DNA from: Marinobacter panjinensis
GTDB taxonomy: Bacteria; Pseudomonadota; Gammaproteobacteria; Pseudomonadales; Oleiphilaceae
DNA length: 64,000 bases
Direction of reading: 5' to 3'
NCBI RefSeq assembly: GCF_005298175.1
Contig: NZ_SZYH01000001.1
Coordinates: forward strand, 2,232,001-2,296,000
In this document: positions 1-7,844 of the stretch, in pieces
How positions within the stretch are numbered: the stretch's first letter is position 1
Layout: every line of letters begins with the position of its first letter
Program-made: the position numbers and the translations under genes
The notes under the pieces: model-generated
Told to the model about the DNA's origin: nothing
Seen by the model: the letters and a program-made list of their open reading frames with translations, nothing else
The model's database searches: none

Positions 1-443
1 CCGGCGTTTCCCTGCGCCAGGCACGTTCGGTTCTGGCAGATTACCTGAACGAAGAACCTGCCAGGGTCCATCTGATCCGTGGGTCCTACGCCGAGAGCAA
101 TCCGGCGCTTGCAGGCTATGAGGCAGCGGCCATGGTGGAAACCATTGAACACGTCAATCCGGAGCAACTTTCACGGGTTGAACGGGCCGTGTTTGGAGAG
201 TATCGGCCCGGCTGCCTGTTCATGACTACCCCCAACCGTGAATACAATCCGCTGTTCGATCTGGCGCCCGGACAATTCCGCGAGGAGGATCACAAGTTTG
301 AATGGGACCGGCTCAAGTTCCAGCGCTGGGCCCGGGGGGTGGCGGAACGTAATGGCTACGCTGTCCATTTCGGCGGTATCGGGGAGTTTGTACCCGATGT
401 CGGGCACCCCACCCAGACCGCCTTTTTCACTCGCATCGGCTGA
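1..443 (+). CDS. hen1: 3'-terminal RNA ribose 2'-O-methyltransferase Hen1, C-terminal part (5' truncated)
   Basis: The open frame runs in from the window edge (codons from base 3) and stops at 441-443. The visible part reads ETIEHV, then TTPNREYN, then DHKFEWDRLKFQRWA, which are the conserved stretches of the bacterial Hen1 methyltransferase domain. The ExxEH motif and the later His of DHKFEW correspond to the Mn2+ ligands that position the terminal 2',3'-hydroxyls. Bacterial Hen1 methylates the 3' end of cleaved RNA before ligation and usually works with the Pnkp kinase/phosphatase/ligase in an RNA repair cassette. The N-terminal ligase-activating half and the SAM-binding motif I lie outside the window. 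The gene is convergent with the next one, their stop codons abutting, so no Pnkp lies downstream. Confidence 0.85.
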   Translation, partial: GVSLRQARSVLADYLNEEPARVHLIRGSYAESNPALAGYEAAAMVETIEHVNPEQLSRVERAVFGEYRPGCLFMTTPNREYNPLFDLAPGQFREEDHKFEWDRLKFQRWARGVAERNGYAVHFGGIGEFVPDVGHPTQTAFFTRIG

Positions 444-1187
444 TCAGCGGGTTCTGCGCCAGGCACTGAGTTCTGCAATGGTGTGCTGGAATTTGCGGCG
501 GGTCTCCCGGATCACGAAGGGCACATCCTGCGGCGGCTGTATTTCTTCAAAGTGATGCGACAGGATTTCCCGCATACCGTCCAGAACTGTACGTGGCTGG
601 CCGTTACGTTCAAACCCGCCAATCCAGTTGTTCCTGGGCGTGAACTCTTCCATCAGGGTATAGGGCGAGCTGATCACCAGTGTGCCACCATCGGCGAGGC
701 GCTGGTGAATATCCCCCAGGAATGCCCCAGGATCCTGCAGGCGGTCAATCAGGTTACCGGCAAAAATCAGGTCGTAGTCCCGGTGCTCTTCTCCCAGCCG
801 GCAGGCATCACCCGTGGCGAAGGATACCCGCTCGGCCGCTCTCGCCAGGCCAAGCTCTTCAAGGCTTACCGTGGCTCGCGTTCCCAGTTCCCCTTCGTCC
901 CGGCGAAAATAATCGATCGCTCCCGTATGCCGGAGGTTTTGCGCCGCATCCACAAAGCTTTTCGAAAGATCCACACCAGCAACCTGTTCAAACACCCTGC
1001 CAAGCTCGAACGCTGTGCGGCCAACCGCACATCCCAGGTCCAGAGCCTTGCGTTTATCCCGGCCGGCCATCAGTTCCTGACAGATGCCGGCACAACGGGC
1101 CGGGTAATTGCCGATTCCGAAATAGCTCTCACCGAAATGAAATCCCAGATACTGGCTGAGCAGTTCGTCGGTTTCGTACACGTTCAT
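444..1187 (-). CDS. ovsM: SAM-dependent methyltransferase of the OvoA C-terminal / OvsM type
   Basis: A 247-residue class I methyltransferase. It opens with YETDELLSQYLGFHFG and has the SAM-binding motif LDLGCAVG at about residues 49-56, as in the methyltransferase half of the ovothiol synthase OvoA (4-mercaptohistidine N1-methyltransferase). Here it is a separate protein. It follows the EgtB-like sulfoxide or selenoxide synthase by 9 bases on the same strand, with AGGA ahead of the ATG, so the two are probably co-translated. The likely reaction is N-methylation of the imidazole of a 5-thio- or 5-selenohistidine. The ovoselenol pathway is described as using such a free-standing methyltransferase (OvsM), whereas classical ovothiol synthesis uses the fused OvoA. 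The family is clear; the exact substrate is inference. Confidence 0.75.
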   Translation of the reverse strand: MNVYETDELLSQYLGFHFGESYFGIGNYPARCAGICQELMAGRDKRKALDLGCAVGRTAFELGRVFEQVAGVDLSKSFVDAAQNLRHTGAIDYFRRDEGELGTRATVSLEELGLARAAERVSFATGDACRLGEEHRDYDLIFAGNLIDRLQDPGAFLGDIHQRLADGGTLVISSPYTLMEEFTPRNNWIGGFERNGQPRTVLDGMREILSHHFEEIQPPQDVPFVIRETRRKFQHTIAELSAWRRTR

Positions 1188-1196
1188 GGCTGATCC

Positions 1197-2555
1197 TCAG
1201 TGATTATCCGCGCCGGTTTGCGGGAGCGCACAGGTGCGAAACCCGGTGTAAACATCGTTTCTCTGGGCCAGGTAAGCCTGGCGATAGGTCCCCCGGATAA
1301 GGTTCGGTGACGTGGCGCAGCTGCCACCACGGGTGACCTTGTGATCCCCGAACTGCAGCGTCGACATGAACGGGTACATATCAATCCGGAATCCGTCGTA
1401 GGGGAAGAACTGGCTGCTCGTCCACTCCCACACACTGCCGATCATCTGGCGACAACCAAAGGGGCTGTCACCGGCCGGAAAATCCTGAACCGGGTTCCGC
1501 GCCATGGCCCGACCACCCATATCTGCGTGCTCATGGCCCACCGGGGCGTTGCCCCAGGGGAACCGCGTGAAGGGCTCACCCACCCGGTTACCCAGGGCAG
1601 CCACTTCCCACTCATACTCTGTCGGCAGTCGCCGGCCAGCCCACTTGCACCAGGCTTCCGCTTCCCAATAGGTGATATGGCACACTGGGGCATCGGGATT
1701 CAATGTCTGCCATTGATCGAAAAACCGCTCCTGCCACTGGCCTTCATGCCAGCGCCAGTACAGTGGGTGTTTCGGAGCATGCAGCACAGGCTCGGGGCTG
1801 CCGTGAACCAGTGCAACATCCGTCTCCGTCTGTAGCCAATTGCGGCCACCAAACGACCAGAGCTCCGGGCGCCGGTATCCGCCATCATCCACGAACGCCA
1901 TAAACTCTCGGTTGGACACCGGCATACGGGAAATCGCAAACGGTTCCAGCTCCACTTCAAACCTTGGCTTCTCGTTGTCGAAGGCAAAATCGGTAGTGGC
2001 ATAATGATCAGACTCACCCGGCATCCCGATCAGCCATCGCCCGGCCGGAATCAGCGCATCACCGTCAATGCGGTCACCGGGAGCCACGCGTTCATTGGTG
2101 TAATCCGGTGCCGGTGGATACCCCACGGTCTGGCGACACCAGATCAGGGATTCGATGTGCATGTTCTGGTGAAAGATGCCATAGCGGTAGAGGTACAGAT
2201 CTTCATCCTCGAGCGGTTTGCTGCGGATACGCTCAGCCACGCGGTCGTAGACGGTATCGAAATAGGCCAGGGTTTCCTCGCGCCCGGGAAACAACTCCCT
2301 GGACCAGCGATCCCGGTGGTCCACATGAAACGAATCCCAGAGATCATCCATGGCCGGATTGTAACTGGGGGTGCCGTCCAGCAGATTGAACACGAACACT
2401 TCGTAGAAGAAAGCAGCATGCCCCATCTCCCACAATGGCGGGTTAACGCCGGGGTGGTAAGGCACGGCCAGTTTTTCTTCCGGCAACGAGGTTATCAGCG
2501 ACCGGGTTCTTTGCCGGGCGGTTTCCAGCTCTGCCAACAGGGTTGTCTTGTCCAC
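1197..2555 (-). CDS. ovsA: EgtB/SenA-like non-heme iron C-S or C-Se bond-forming enzyme (OvsA-like)
   Basis: I chose the GTG at 2555 (452 residues) because GGAGAA precedes it; an open frame continues further upstream without similarity. The N-terminal DinB-like helical domain carries the three iron ligands, His46 in NPPLWEMGH and His129/His133 in HQNMHIE (the HX3HXE motif). The C-terminal formylglycine-enzyme-like domain runs from about residue 170 and ends GGSCATSPN...YTGFRTCA. EgtB and OvoA use this fold to join a sulfur donor to histidine or hercynine. The NPPLWEMGH stretch resembles the selenoneine synthase SenA (NPPLWELGH) more than EgtB (SPxKWHxAH) or OvoA. Together with the adjacent methyltransferase this suggests a selenohistidine or thiohistidine product such as ovoselenol. 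No selenosugar synthase or SelD-like gene is visible here. Confidence 0.7.
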   Translation of the reverse strand: MDKTTLLAELETARQRTRSLITSLPEEKLAVPYHPGVNPPLWEMGHAAFFYEVFVFNLLDGTPSYNPAMDDLWDSFHVDHRDRWSRELFPGREETLAYFDTVYDRVAERIRSKPLEDEDLYLYRYGIFHQNMHIESLIWCRQTVGYPPAPDYTNERVAPGDRIDGDALIPAGRWLIGMPGESDHYATTDFAFDNEKPRFEVELEPFAISRMPVSNREFMAFVDDGGYRRPELWSFGGRNWLQTETDVALVHGSPEPVLHAPKHPLYWRWHEGQWQERFFDQWQTLNPDAPVCHITYWEAEAWCKWAGRRLPTEYEWEVAALGNRVGEPFTRFPWGNAPVGHEHADMGGRAMARNPVQDFPAGDSPFGCRQMIGSVWEWTSSQFFPYDGFRIDMYPFMSTLQFGDHKVTRGGSCATSPNLIRGTYRQAYLAQRNDVYTGFRTCALPQTGADNH

Positions 2556-2689
2556 GCTACTTTCTCCAACTGTGTCGGTCCCGATACTGAATTCTAACAG
2601 CTGCCCGTTTATTGCTGACCCCGATCCCGAGCTATGAATACGATAGCGAACCGCCGGGTGGATGATTATTCCGCATAGGTTCTGAAAAC

Positions 2690-4504
2690 CTATGCCCACA
2701 CCAACAGGATCATGGGGACGGCGACAACGGTCACCAGAATCGACAGCGGCAAACCCAGTTTCCAGTAATCACCGAACTGATACCCGCCGGGCTCCAGAAC
2801 CAGTGCATTGGACTGATGGCCAATGGGCGTCAGAAACGCGCAGGACGCGCCCACGGCAACCGCCATTAATATAGCATCAGAGGGCATTCCCAGCTCTGCA
2901 GACAGGCTCAGGGCAATGGGAGCAACCAGGATCGCTGCCGCTGCGTTATTCACCACGTTCGATAACAGCATAGTGCCTACCAGCACCATCGCCAGCACCC
3001 CCGCCGGTGCAAGGCCGCCCCCCAGCGCCAGCATCTGGCCGGCTATCAGCTCGGCTCCGCCAGTGGTTTCCAGCGCCTGCCCCACCGGGATCATTGCCGC
3101 CAGCAGCACAATCACCGACCAGTCGATGGCCTTGTAGGCACCGGGTGCATCAATCAGTTTCGCCAACACCATGGCAACAGCACCCGCTACCAGCGCTACG
3201 GGCGCTGACAGCCAGCCGCTGACGATGGCTATGATACTGGCGATAAAGATACCGCTGGCCAGCAGGGTCTTGCGGGGTGACCCGAGACGGAGGCCCCGCT
3301 CTGCAAGCGGCAGGCAACCGATGGCGGAAAGCGCGCTGGTCAGCGTGTCCTCAAAACCCTGGACCAGCAGGATATCCCCCGCATTGAAACGAATGTCACC
3401 CAGTCGCCGTTTCAGCCGGTGCCCCTGCCTGGCGACAGCCACAATATTGAGACCATGTCGTTCCCGGAGGTTCAGGCGATTGGCGGTCTGCCCTACCAGC
3501 GAAGACTCGGGCGTGATAACCGCCTCGGTCAGTTGCACTTCGCCTTCGTTCAATTCCTTTTTGCGGCTTTTCCGCGCCGTCTGCTCCTCTTCGGTTTCTG
3601 ACTCGTCCTCGTCCTGGCTGCCAAGCTCCAACCCGGTCTTGTCGAGAAACGCCTGCAGGCTCTCCGTGTCCGACTCTACCAGCAGCAGATCATTTTCCTT
3701 CAGCACCTTGTAGGTCGAGGGTGCGAGCTCGCGCTTGTCTTCACGGATCAGTGCCAGCACCACCACGTCCTTGTCTTCACCGCTGTCCGACAGCAGGTTG
3801 TGCAGGGTGGCGCCTGCGTAGGAGGAGCCTTCAGGAACCTTCAGTTCGGTCAGATAGTCACCGACGCTGAAAAGCTTGTCGTCCTCCCCGCTGTCTTCGC
3901 CTCGCTGGGGTGTCAGGCGCCAGCCCACCAGGGTGATAAAGGCAATGCCGGCGAGCGTGATCGCAGCACCCACAGGTGCAAAATCAAATAGCCCGAACGA
4001 GCTTGCGCCTTCCCGGTAACTGGCAATGATGATGTTCGGAGGTGTGCCTATCAGGGTCATGGTGCCGCCGAGGAGCGAGCCAAAAGCCAGGGGCATCAGC
4101 AGCAGTGAGGGTGAACGCCCCGACTCGCGGGACATCCACACGGCCACCGGCATCAACAGCGCCAGGGCGCCCACGTTGTTGATGAATCCGGAACAGAGCG
4201 CCACCACACCGGTCAGGGTAAGGATCTGCAGGGTCGGACGGTGGCCCACCTTGCCCAGCAACTGGGCGATGTTATCCACCACACCACCGTTAACCAGGCC
4301 CTGGCTGACCACAAGAACCGCCGCCACCGTTACCACAGCCGGGTGGCCGAACCCCGCAAACAGCGCCTCGGTGGGGAGCAGCCCGGCGATGGCGATCGCC
4401 AGCAATGCCAGCATGGCAACCACATCAAACCGCAACCTGTTCCAGACAAACAGTGCCAGCGTGGCTGCCAATACTGCGAATACAACTCCCTGCTCTGTGG
4501 TCAA
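2690..4504 (-). CDS. SLC13/DASS-family permease with two TrkA-C domains
   Basis: A 604-residue inner-membrane transporter. Hydrophobic helices fill roughly residues 1-190 and 405-604. Between them are two TrkA-C (RCK_C) regulatory domains, one around LTELKVPEGSSYAG and one around LTEAVITPESSLVG, each ending in a DLLLV or DILLV strand, separated by an acidic linker (DEDESETEEEQ). The membrane halves show the repeated NNVGA and NVVNNAA loops of the family, which carries dicarboxylates, sulfate or other anions with sodium. It begins with TTG at 4504, preceded by GGAG at good spacing. The substrate cannot be read from the sequence. It stands alone, about 130 bases from the OvsA-like gene, and is divergent from the YjgN-like gene. 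Confidence 0.85.
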   Translation of the reverse strand: MTTEQGVVFAVLAATLALFVWNRLRFDVVAMLALLAIAIAGLLPTEALFAGFGHPAVVTVAAVLVVSQGLVNGGVVDNIAQLLGKVGHRPTLQILTLTGVVALCSGFINNVGALALLMPVAVWMSRESGRSPSLLLMPLAFGSLLGGTMTLIGTPPNIIIASYREGASSFGLFDFAPVGAAITLAGIAFITLVGWRLTPQRGEDSGEDDKLFSVGDYLTELKVPEGSSYAGATLHNLLSDSGEDKDVVVLALIREDKRELAPSTYKVLKENDLLLVESDTESLQAFLDKTGLELGSQDEDESETEEEQTARKSRKKELNEGEVQLTEAVITPESSLVGQTANRLNLRERHGLNIVAVARQGHRLKRRLGDIRFNAGDILLVQGFEDTLTSALSAIGCLPLAERGLRLGSPRKTLLASGIFIASIIAIVSGWLSAPVALVAGAVAMVLAKLIDAPGAYKAIDWSVIVLLAAMIPVGQALETTGGAELIAGQMLALGGGLAPAGVLAMVLVGTMLLSNVVNNAAAAILVAPIALSLSAELGMPSDAILMAVAVGASCAFLTPIGHQSNALVLEPGGYQFGDYWKLGLPLSILVTVVAVPMILLVWA

Positions 4505-4700
4505 TTGCGGCCTCTCCAGATCTTCTAAGTGACGGTTTCCTGACGGTTTAAAGTACTTTATTTGTGCCTGTCGTCACGCATGTTCCATGAATTTCTGGTA
4601 ACTTTCACCCTGTGGGCGCACCTGTGCGTGCACGGAAGCACTCTTTACACAGTAGTGGGTGACATGAACACCCCGGGGAACAAAAGGCTTAAGGGAAGTC
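4505..4700. promoter_or_regulatory. Divergent promoter region of the SLC13 and yjgN-like genes
   Basis: These 196 bases separate two genes transcribed away from each other and so must hold both promoters. An AT-rich stretch with TTTAAAGTACTTTA lies near 4547-4560. The downstream end carries AAGGGA before the ATG at 4701. I could not pick out a convincing -35/-10 pair. Confidence 0.35.
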
Positions 4701-6020
4701 ATGACCAAGGAACTTTACACGGAACTCTACCAGATTACGTTTGCCGGGCAGATTCTCGAAGGATTCACTGACACAGAAGTAAGGAACAATGTTAAAGCCC
4801 TGTTCCGGATATCCGACCAGCGAACCGCACGTCTTTTCTCCGGCACCCGCACAACGCTCAAGTCGGGCCTCAGCCACGACGATGCACTGATTTACCACGA
4901 AAGACTGACCAAAGCCGGCGCCGCCGTGCAGATTTCAGCGCAACCACGAACAGCAACCAACGCACCCAGCGCAGAGGCCAACACCCCGCCACCGGCCTCA
5001 ACCGACACCCGGCAACCGGAACCCCGCCCGGCAGGACCACAGCAGGAAGCGCCGTTTGAATTTACCGGCAGCGGCCGCGAGTATTTCGGCATCTGGATCG
5101 TCAATATCCTGCTAACCATTGTTACTCTGGGCATCTATTCTGCTTGGGCCACGGTGCGAAACAATCAATACTTTTATGGCAACACCCGAATGGAGGGTGC
5201 CAGCTTTCAATACCTGGCCAGCCCTGTCACCATTCTCAAGGGCCGTCTCATTGCTCTGGCGGTGCTGGTCGCCTACGTCGTACTTTCGGAAATGTATGTG
5301 GAAGCCGCCCTGGTCTTCGCCATTGCCTTTATCCCGCTGGTGCCCTGGATCATGGTGCGCTCGCTGAGGTTCCAAGCGATCAACAGCGCCTACCGCAACA
5401 TCCGCTTCGATTTCCAGGGCAAATACGGTGAAGCTTTTATGGTCGCGTTCGTGTGGCCGTTACTGAACATGCTTACCCTGTTGCTGCTCACCCCGCTGGT
5501 GATGAAGAAGACCCACGAGTTCATCGCCAATGGCAGCCGCTATGGAACCACGGAATTCCAACTGAAAGCTGACACTGGTGAGTATTATCGCTTCTTCGGC
5601 AAGGGCCTGCTCATTGCCGTCGCCTTTGGTGTTGCTGCCTTCCTGGCCATGCGCCACATCGGTTTTACCCTCGGCTCCGTCATTGCCGTTATCGGCTACC
5701 TGACGCTGTTTGGTTACTTCATGGCGGGCATCGCCAACCTGTTTCTCTGTGCCGTCCATCTCGACAGCCACGATTTCGAGTCACGGCTGCAACCTCTGCA
5801 GATGACCTGGATCTACCTGTCCAACAGCTTTCTTGTGGTAATCACCCTGGGCCTGTTCACTCCCTGGGCCAAGGTGCGCATGGCGCGGTACCGTGCTGCC
5901 TGCACAGCCATGATGGTGCGGGGCGACCTGAACCACTTTGTAGCAGCGGAGCAGAACCGTACCAGCGCTCTGGGTCAGGAACTGGGGGATGCCTTTGATG
6001 TCGACTTCGCCGCCATCTGA
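4701..6020 (+). CDS. YjgN family (DUF898) integral membrane protein
   Basis: A 439-residue protein. The first 75 or so residues form a small soluble domain (LFSGTRTTLKSGLS...AGAAVQI) that also occurs at the N terminus of other small membrane proteins. A Pro/Thr-rich linker follows, then the DUF898 domain from about residue 115. That domain begins FEFTGSGREYFGIWIVNILL and holds about eight hydrophobic segments with repeated YSAWATVR and FTPWAKVR motifs. The function of YjgN is not known; a role in the envelope is usually assumed. AAGGGA precedes the start. The 3' end overlaps the M48 protease gene, a pairing that suggests a shared task. Confidence 0.8.
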   Translation: MTKELYTELYQITFAGQILEGFTDTEVRNNVKALFRISDQRTARLFSGTRTTLKSGLSHDDALIYHERLTKAGAAVQISAQPRTATNAPSAEANTPPPASTDTRQPEPRPAGPQQEAPFEFTGSGREYFGIWIVNILLTIVTLGIYSAWATVRNNQYFYGNTRMEGASFQYLASPVTILKGRLIALAVLVAYVVLSEMYVEAALVFAIAFIPLVPWIMVRSLRFQAINSAYRNIRFDFQGKYGEAFMVAFVWPLLNMLTLLLLTPLVMKKTHEFIANGSRYGTTEFQLKADTGEYYRFFGKGLLIAVAFGVAAFLAMRHIGFTLGSVIAVIGYLTLFGYFMAGIANLFLCAVHLDSHDFESRLQPLQMTWIYLSNSFLVVITLGLFTPWAKVRMARYRAACTAMMVRGDLNHFVAAEQNRTSALGQELGDAFDVDFAAI

Positions 6021-7068
6021 CGTCACCATCGAAGGCCACTTCTATTCGGGCAGCAATTCCAGTCGGCGGAGCGCAGTACTGCGCTCCGCCGACAGCGTGA
6101 TCATCCTGGACGCTGGCGACACCCGCCTGCAGCTTTCACCCGCAGATGTGGAGATATCACCGCGGATCGGCAATACCCCACGCTACCTTCACCTGCCTGA
6201 AGACGGTGTGTTCGAAACGGACGACAACGACGGCGTGGACCAACTTGGACAGCAGTCCCGCCGTGGGCGTGGCCACCGCCTGCTGCACAGGCTGGAGACT
6301 CATCTGGGTTTGATTCTGGTTGCAGTGGTGGTCACTCTCGCAACCACCGGCATTGCGTTTGTCTGGGGTGTGCCCTGGGCTTCCCAGGCCGTGGCCAATG
6401 CGCTTCCCGACTCTGTTGCAGAGCAGGTGGGCGAGTCCACACTCAACACTCTGGATAGCACCTGGTTGGCCCCCTCCAGTCTGTCAGCAGAGCGCCAGCA
6501 ATCATTACAGGAGCATTTCCAGCCTTTCCTGCAACCGGTTGAGGGCCAGAACATAACGGTTCTATTCCGGTCTTCCCCTGCGATCGGCGCCAATGCCATG
6601 GCACTGCCAGACGGTACGCTGATTTTCACCGACGAGCTGGTGAACCTGGCCGAAGACGACAATGAACTCACCGCTATACTCGCCCATGAGACAGGCCACG
6701 TAGCCCATCGCCATGGCATGAAGGGAATGGTGCAGTCATCCCTCACCTTCTGGCTGATCGTGATGATGACCGGCGACCTGTCTGCTTTTTCTGATGCCAC
6801 CGTGGTAGTTCCGGCGGTGTTGATGAGCCTGTCCTATTCCCGTGACATGGAACGGGAGGCCGACACTTACGCCCTGGAAACCCTGAAAGAACGCGGCATA
6901 GACCCGATCCACTTTGCCAACATCATGGAGCGACTGACGGTCTCCCACAGCGAGAAAGAAGCCCCGGCCGCAGAGGAGGAAAGCAGCCGATGGGATGCGT
7001 TTCAGGACATGCTGTCGAGTCACCCGGTAACCAGGGAACGCATCGAACGCTTTAAACAGAACCCCTGA
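5998..7068 (+). CDS. M48 family membrane metallopeptidase
   Basis: I prefer the ATG at 5998 (356 residues) over that at 5989, because the GGGGG tract is then about 9 bases upstream. The gene overlaps the end of the yjgN-like gene by 23 bases. The protein has a soluble N-terminal part, a membrane segment near residues 100-125 (LGLILVAVVVTLATTGIAF), then the peptidase domain. HETGH is the zinc-binding HExxH motif, and EREAD, about 60 residues on, supplies the third ligand, as in HtpX and Oma1-like proteases. A weak hydrophobic stretch follows the HExxH. It probably degrades misfolded or damaged proteins at the inner membrane or in the periplasm. Confidence 0.85.
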   Translation: MSTSPPSDVTIEGHFYSGSNSSRRSAVLRSADSVIILDAGDTRLQLSPADVEISPRIGNTPRYLHLPEDGVFETDDNDGVDQLGQQSRRGRGHRLLHRLETHLGLILVAVVVTLATTGIAFVWGVPWASQAVANALPDSVAEQVGESTLNTLDSTWLAPSSLSAERQQSLQEHFQPFLQPVEGQNITVLFRSSPAIGANAMALPDGTLIFTDELVNLAEDDNELTAILAHETGHVAHRHGMKGMVQSSLTFWLIVMMTGDLSAFSDATVVVPAVLMSLSYSRDMEREADTYALETLKERGIDPIHFANIMERLTVSHSEKEAPAAEEESSRWDAFQDMLSSHPVTRERIERFKQNP

Positions 7069-7109
7069 GCGGTATAGTAGCGGTACATCTACTACGGGGA
7101 GAACAATCA

Positions 7110-7601
7110 ATGCCACCCAGACCTGCCAGACCGGTTTCGGCATCCGCCATCGACAAGCATGTCTACAAGGTGTTCCCGAATGACATGAACTCTCACCAGA
7201 CGGTGTTCGGCGGCATGATCATGGCCAAGTGTGACCGGCTGGCGCTGGTCGTTGCAGAACGGCACTCCGGACATGTCTGTGTGACAGCCGCTGTGGATTC
7301 GATTCACTTCCGCGCACCCGCCAAAGGCAATGACACCCTGCTGTTCAACCTCGCCCTCAACCGCAGCTGGGGGTCCTCCATGGAAATCGGTGCCCGTGTG
7401 GAAGCCGAAAACAGCTACACCGGTGAGTGCCGGCATATCCTCTCGGCGTTTTTCACCTTCGTGGCGCTGGACGAGAACGACACGCCCATCGATGTACCCG
7501 CAGTAAAACCGGAAACGGAGGACCAGCAGCGGCGATTCGCGAATGCGGAAATCCGCCGGAAGGGCCGCCTGGAAACCCGTAAGAAACTGAGCGAACGCTG
7601 A
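7110..7601 (+). CDS. Acyl-CoA thioesterase, YciA-like hotdog fold
   Basis: A 163-residue single hotdog-domain protein. The motif PNDMNSHQTVFGGMIMAKCD carries the conserved Asn and the FGG turn of the YciA/ACOT12-type acyl-CoA hydrolases, followed by VDSIHFRAPAKGND. It should be a cytosolic oligomer that splits acyl-CoA to free acid and CoA. GGGGAG sits about 9 bases before the ATG. It lies 41 bases after the M48 gene on the same strand and may be read from the same transcript. The basic tail (IRRKGRLETRKKL) is typical of these enzymes. Confidence 0.85.
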   Translation: MPPRPARPVSASAIDKHVYKVFPNDMNSHQTVFGGMIMAKCDRLALVVAERHSGHVCVTAAVDSIHFRAPAKGNDTLLFNLALNRSWGSSMEIGARVEAENSYTGECRHILSAFFTFVALDENDTPIDVPAVKPETEDQQRRFANAEIRRKGRLETRKKLSER

Positions 7602-7844
7602 ATTGTGTCGGCATATTTTACAGGGATCCTTCTGCGACACAGCTCTCATTTTCTAACCTTCTGAAACAACCGCAAGTATTAAAACTGGCACACAATCTGA
7701 ATAACTATCACAAGCATTTTCCGCCTGTTCACCCAGCCGTTTGTGGTCACAGGGCAGTGACTGGATCAATCCGTTCCAGCCTTAGCAGAATTCAATGAAC
7801 GTCTAGCAGTCCGTTTTCCCGACACGAACTCAAGGAGAGTCGCC
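7602..7844 (+). promoter_or_regulatory. Upstream region of the VpsR-like regulator gene
   Basis: There is no gene in these 243 bases. An inverted repeat TGTGTCG (7604-7610) / CGACACA (7635-7641) spaced by 24 bases could be a weak regulator site. TGGCACACAATCTGAA begins at 7685. Its first six bases match the -24 element of sigma-54 promoters, but the -12 GC is missing, so I treat it only as a possibility. AAGGAGAG precedes the start of the regulator gene. Confidence 0.3.

Noticed and set aside
483..1193. 236-codon plus-strand open frame opposite the OvsM-like gene
   Set aside because: The minus-strand methyltransferase is unambiguous, and the plus-strand product has no recognisable domain.
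7685..7700. Second sigma-54 promoter before the VpsR-like gene
   Set aside because: The -24 half TGGCAC is present but the essential GC of the -12 half is absent.
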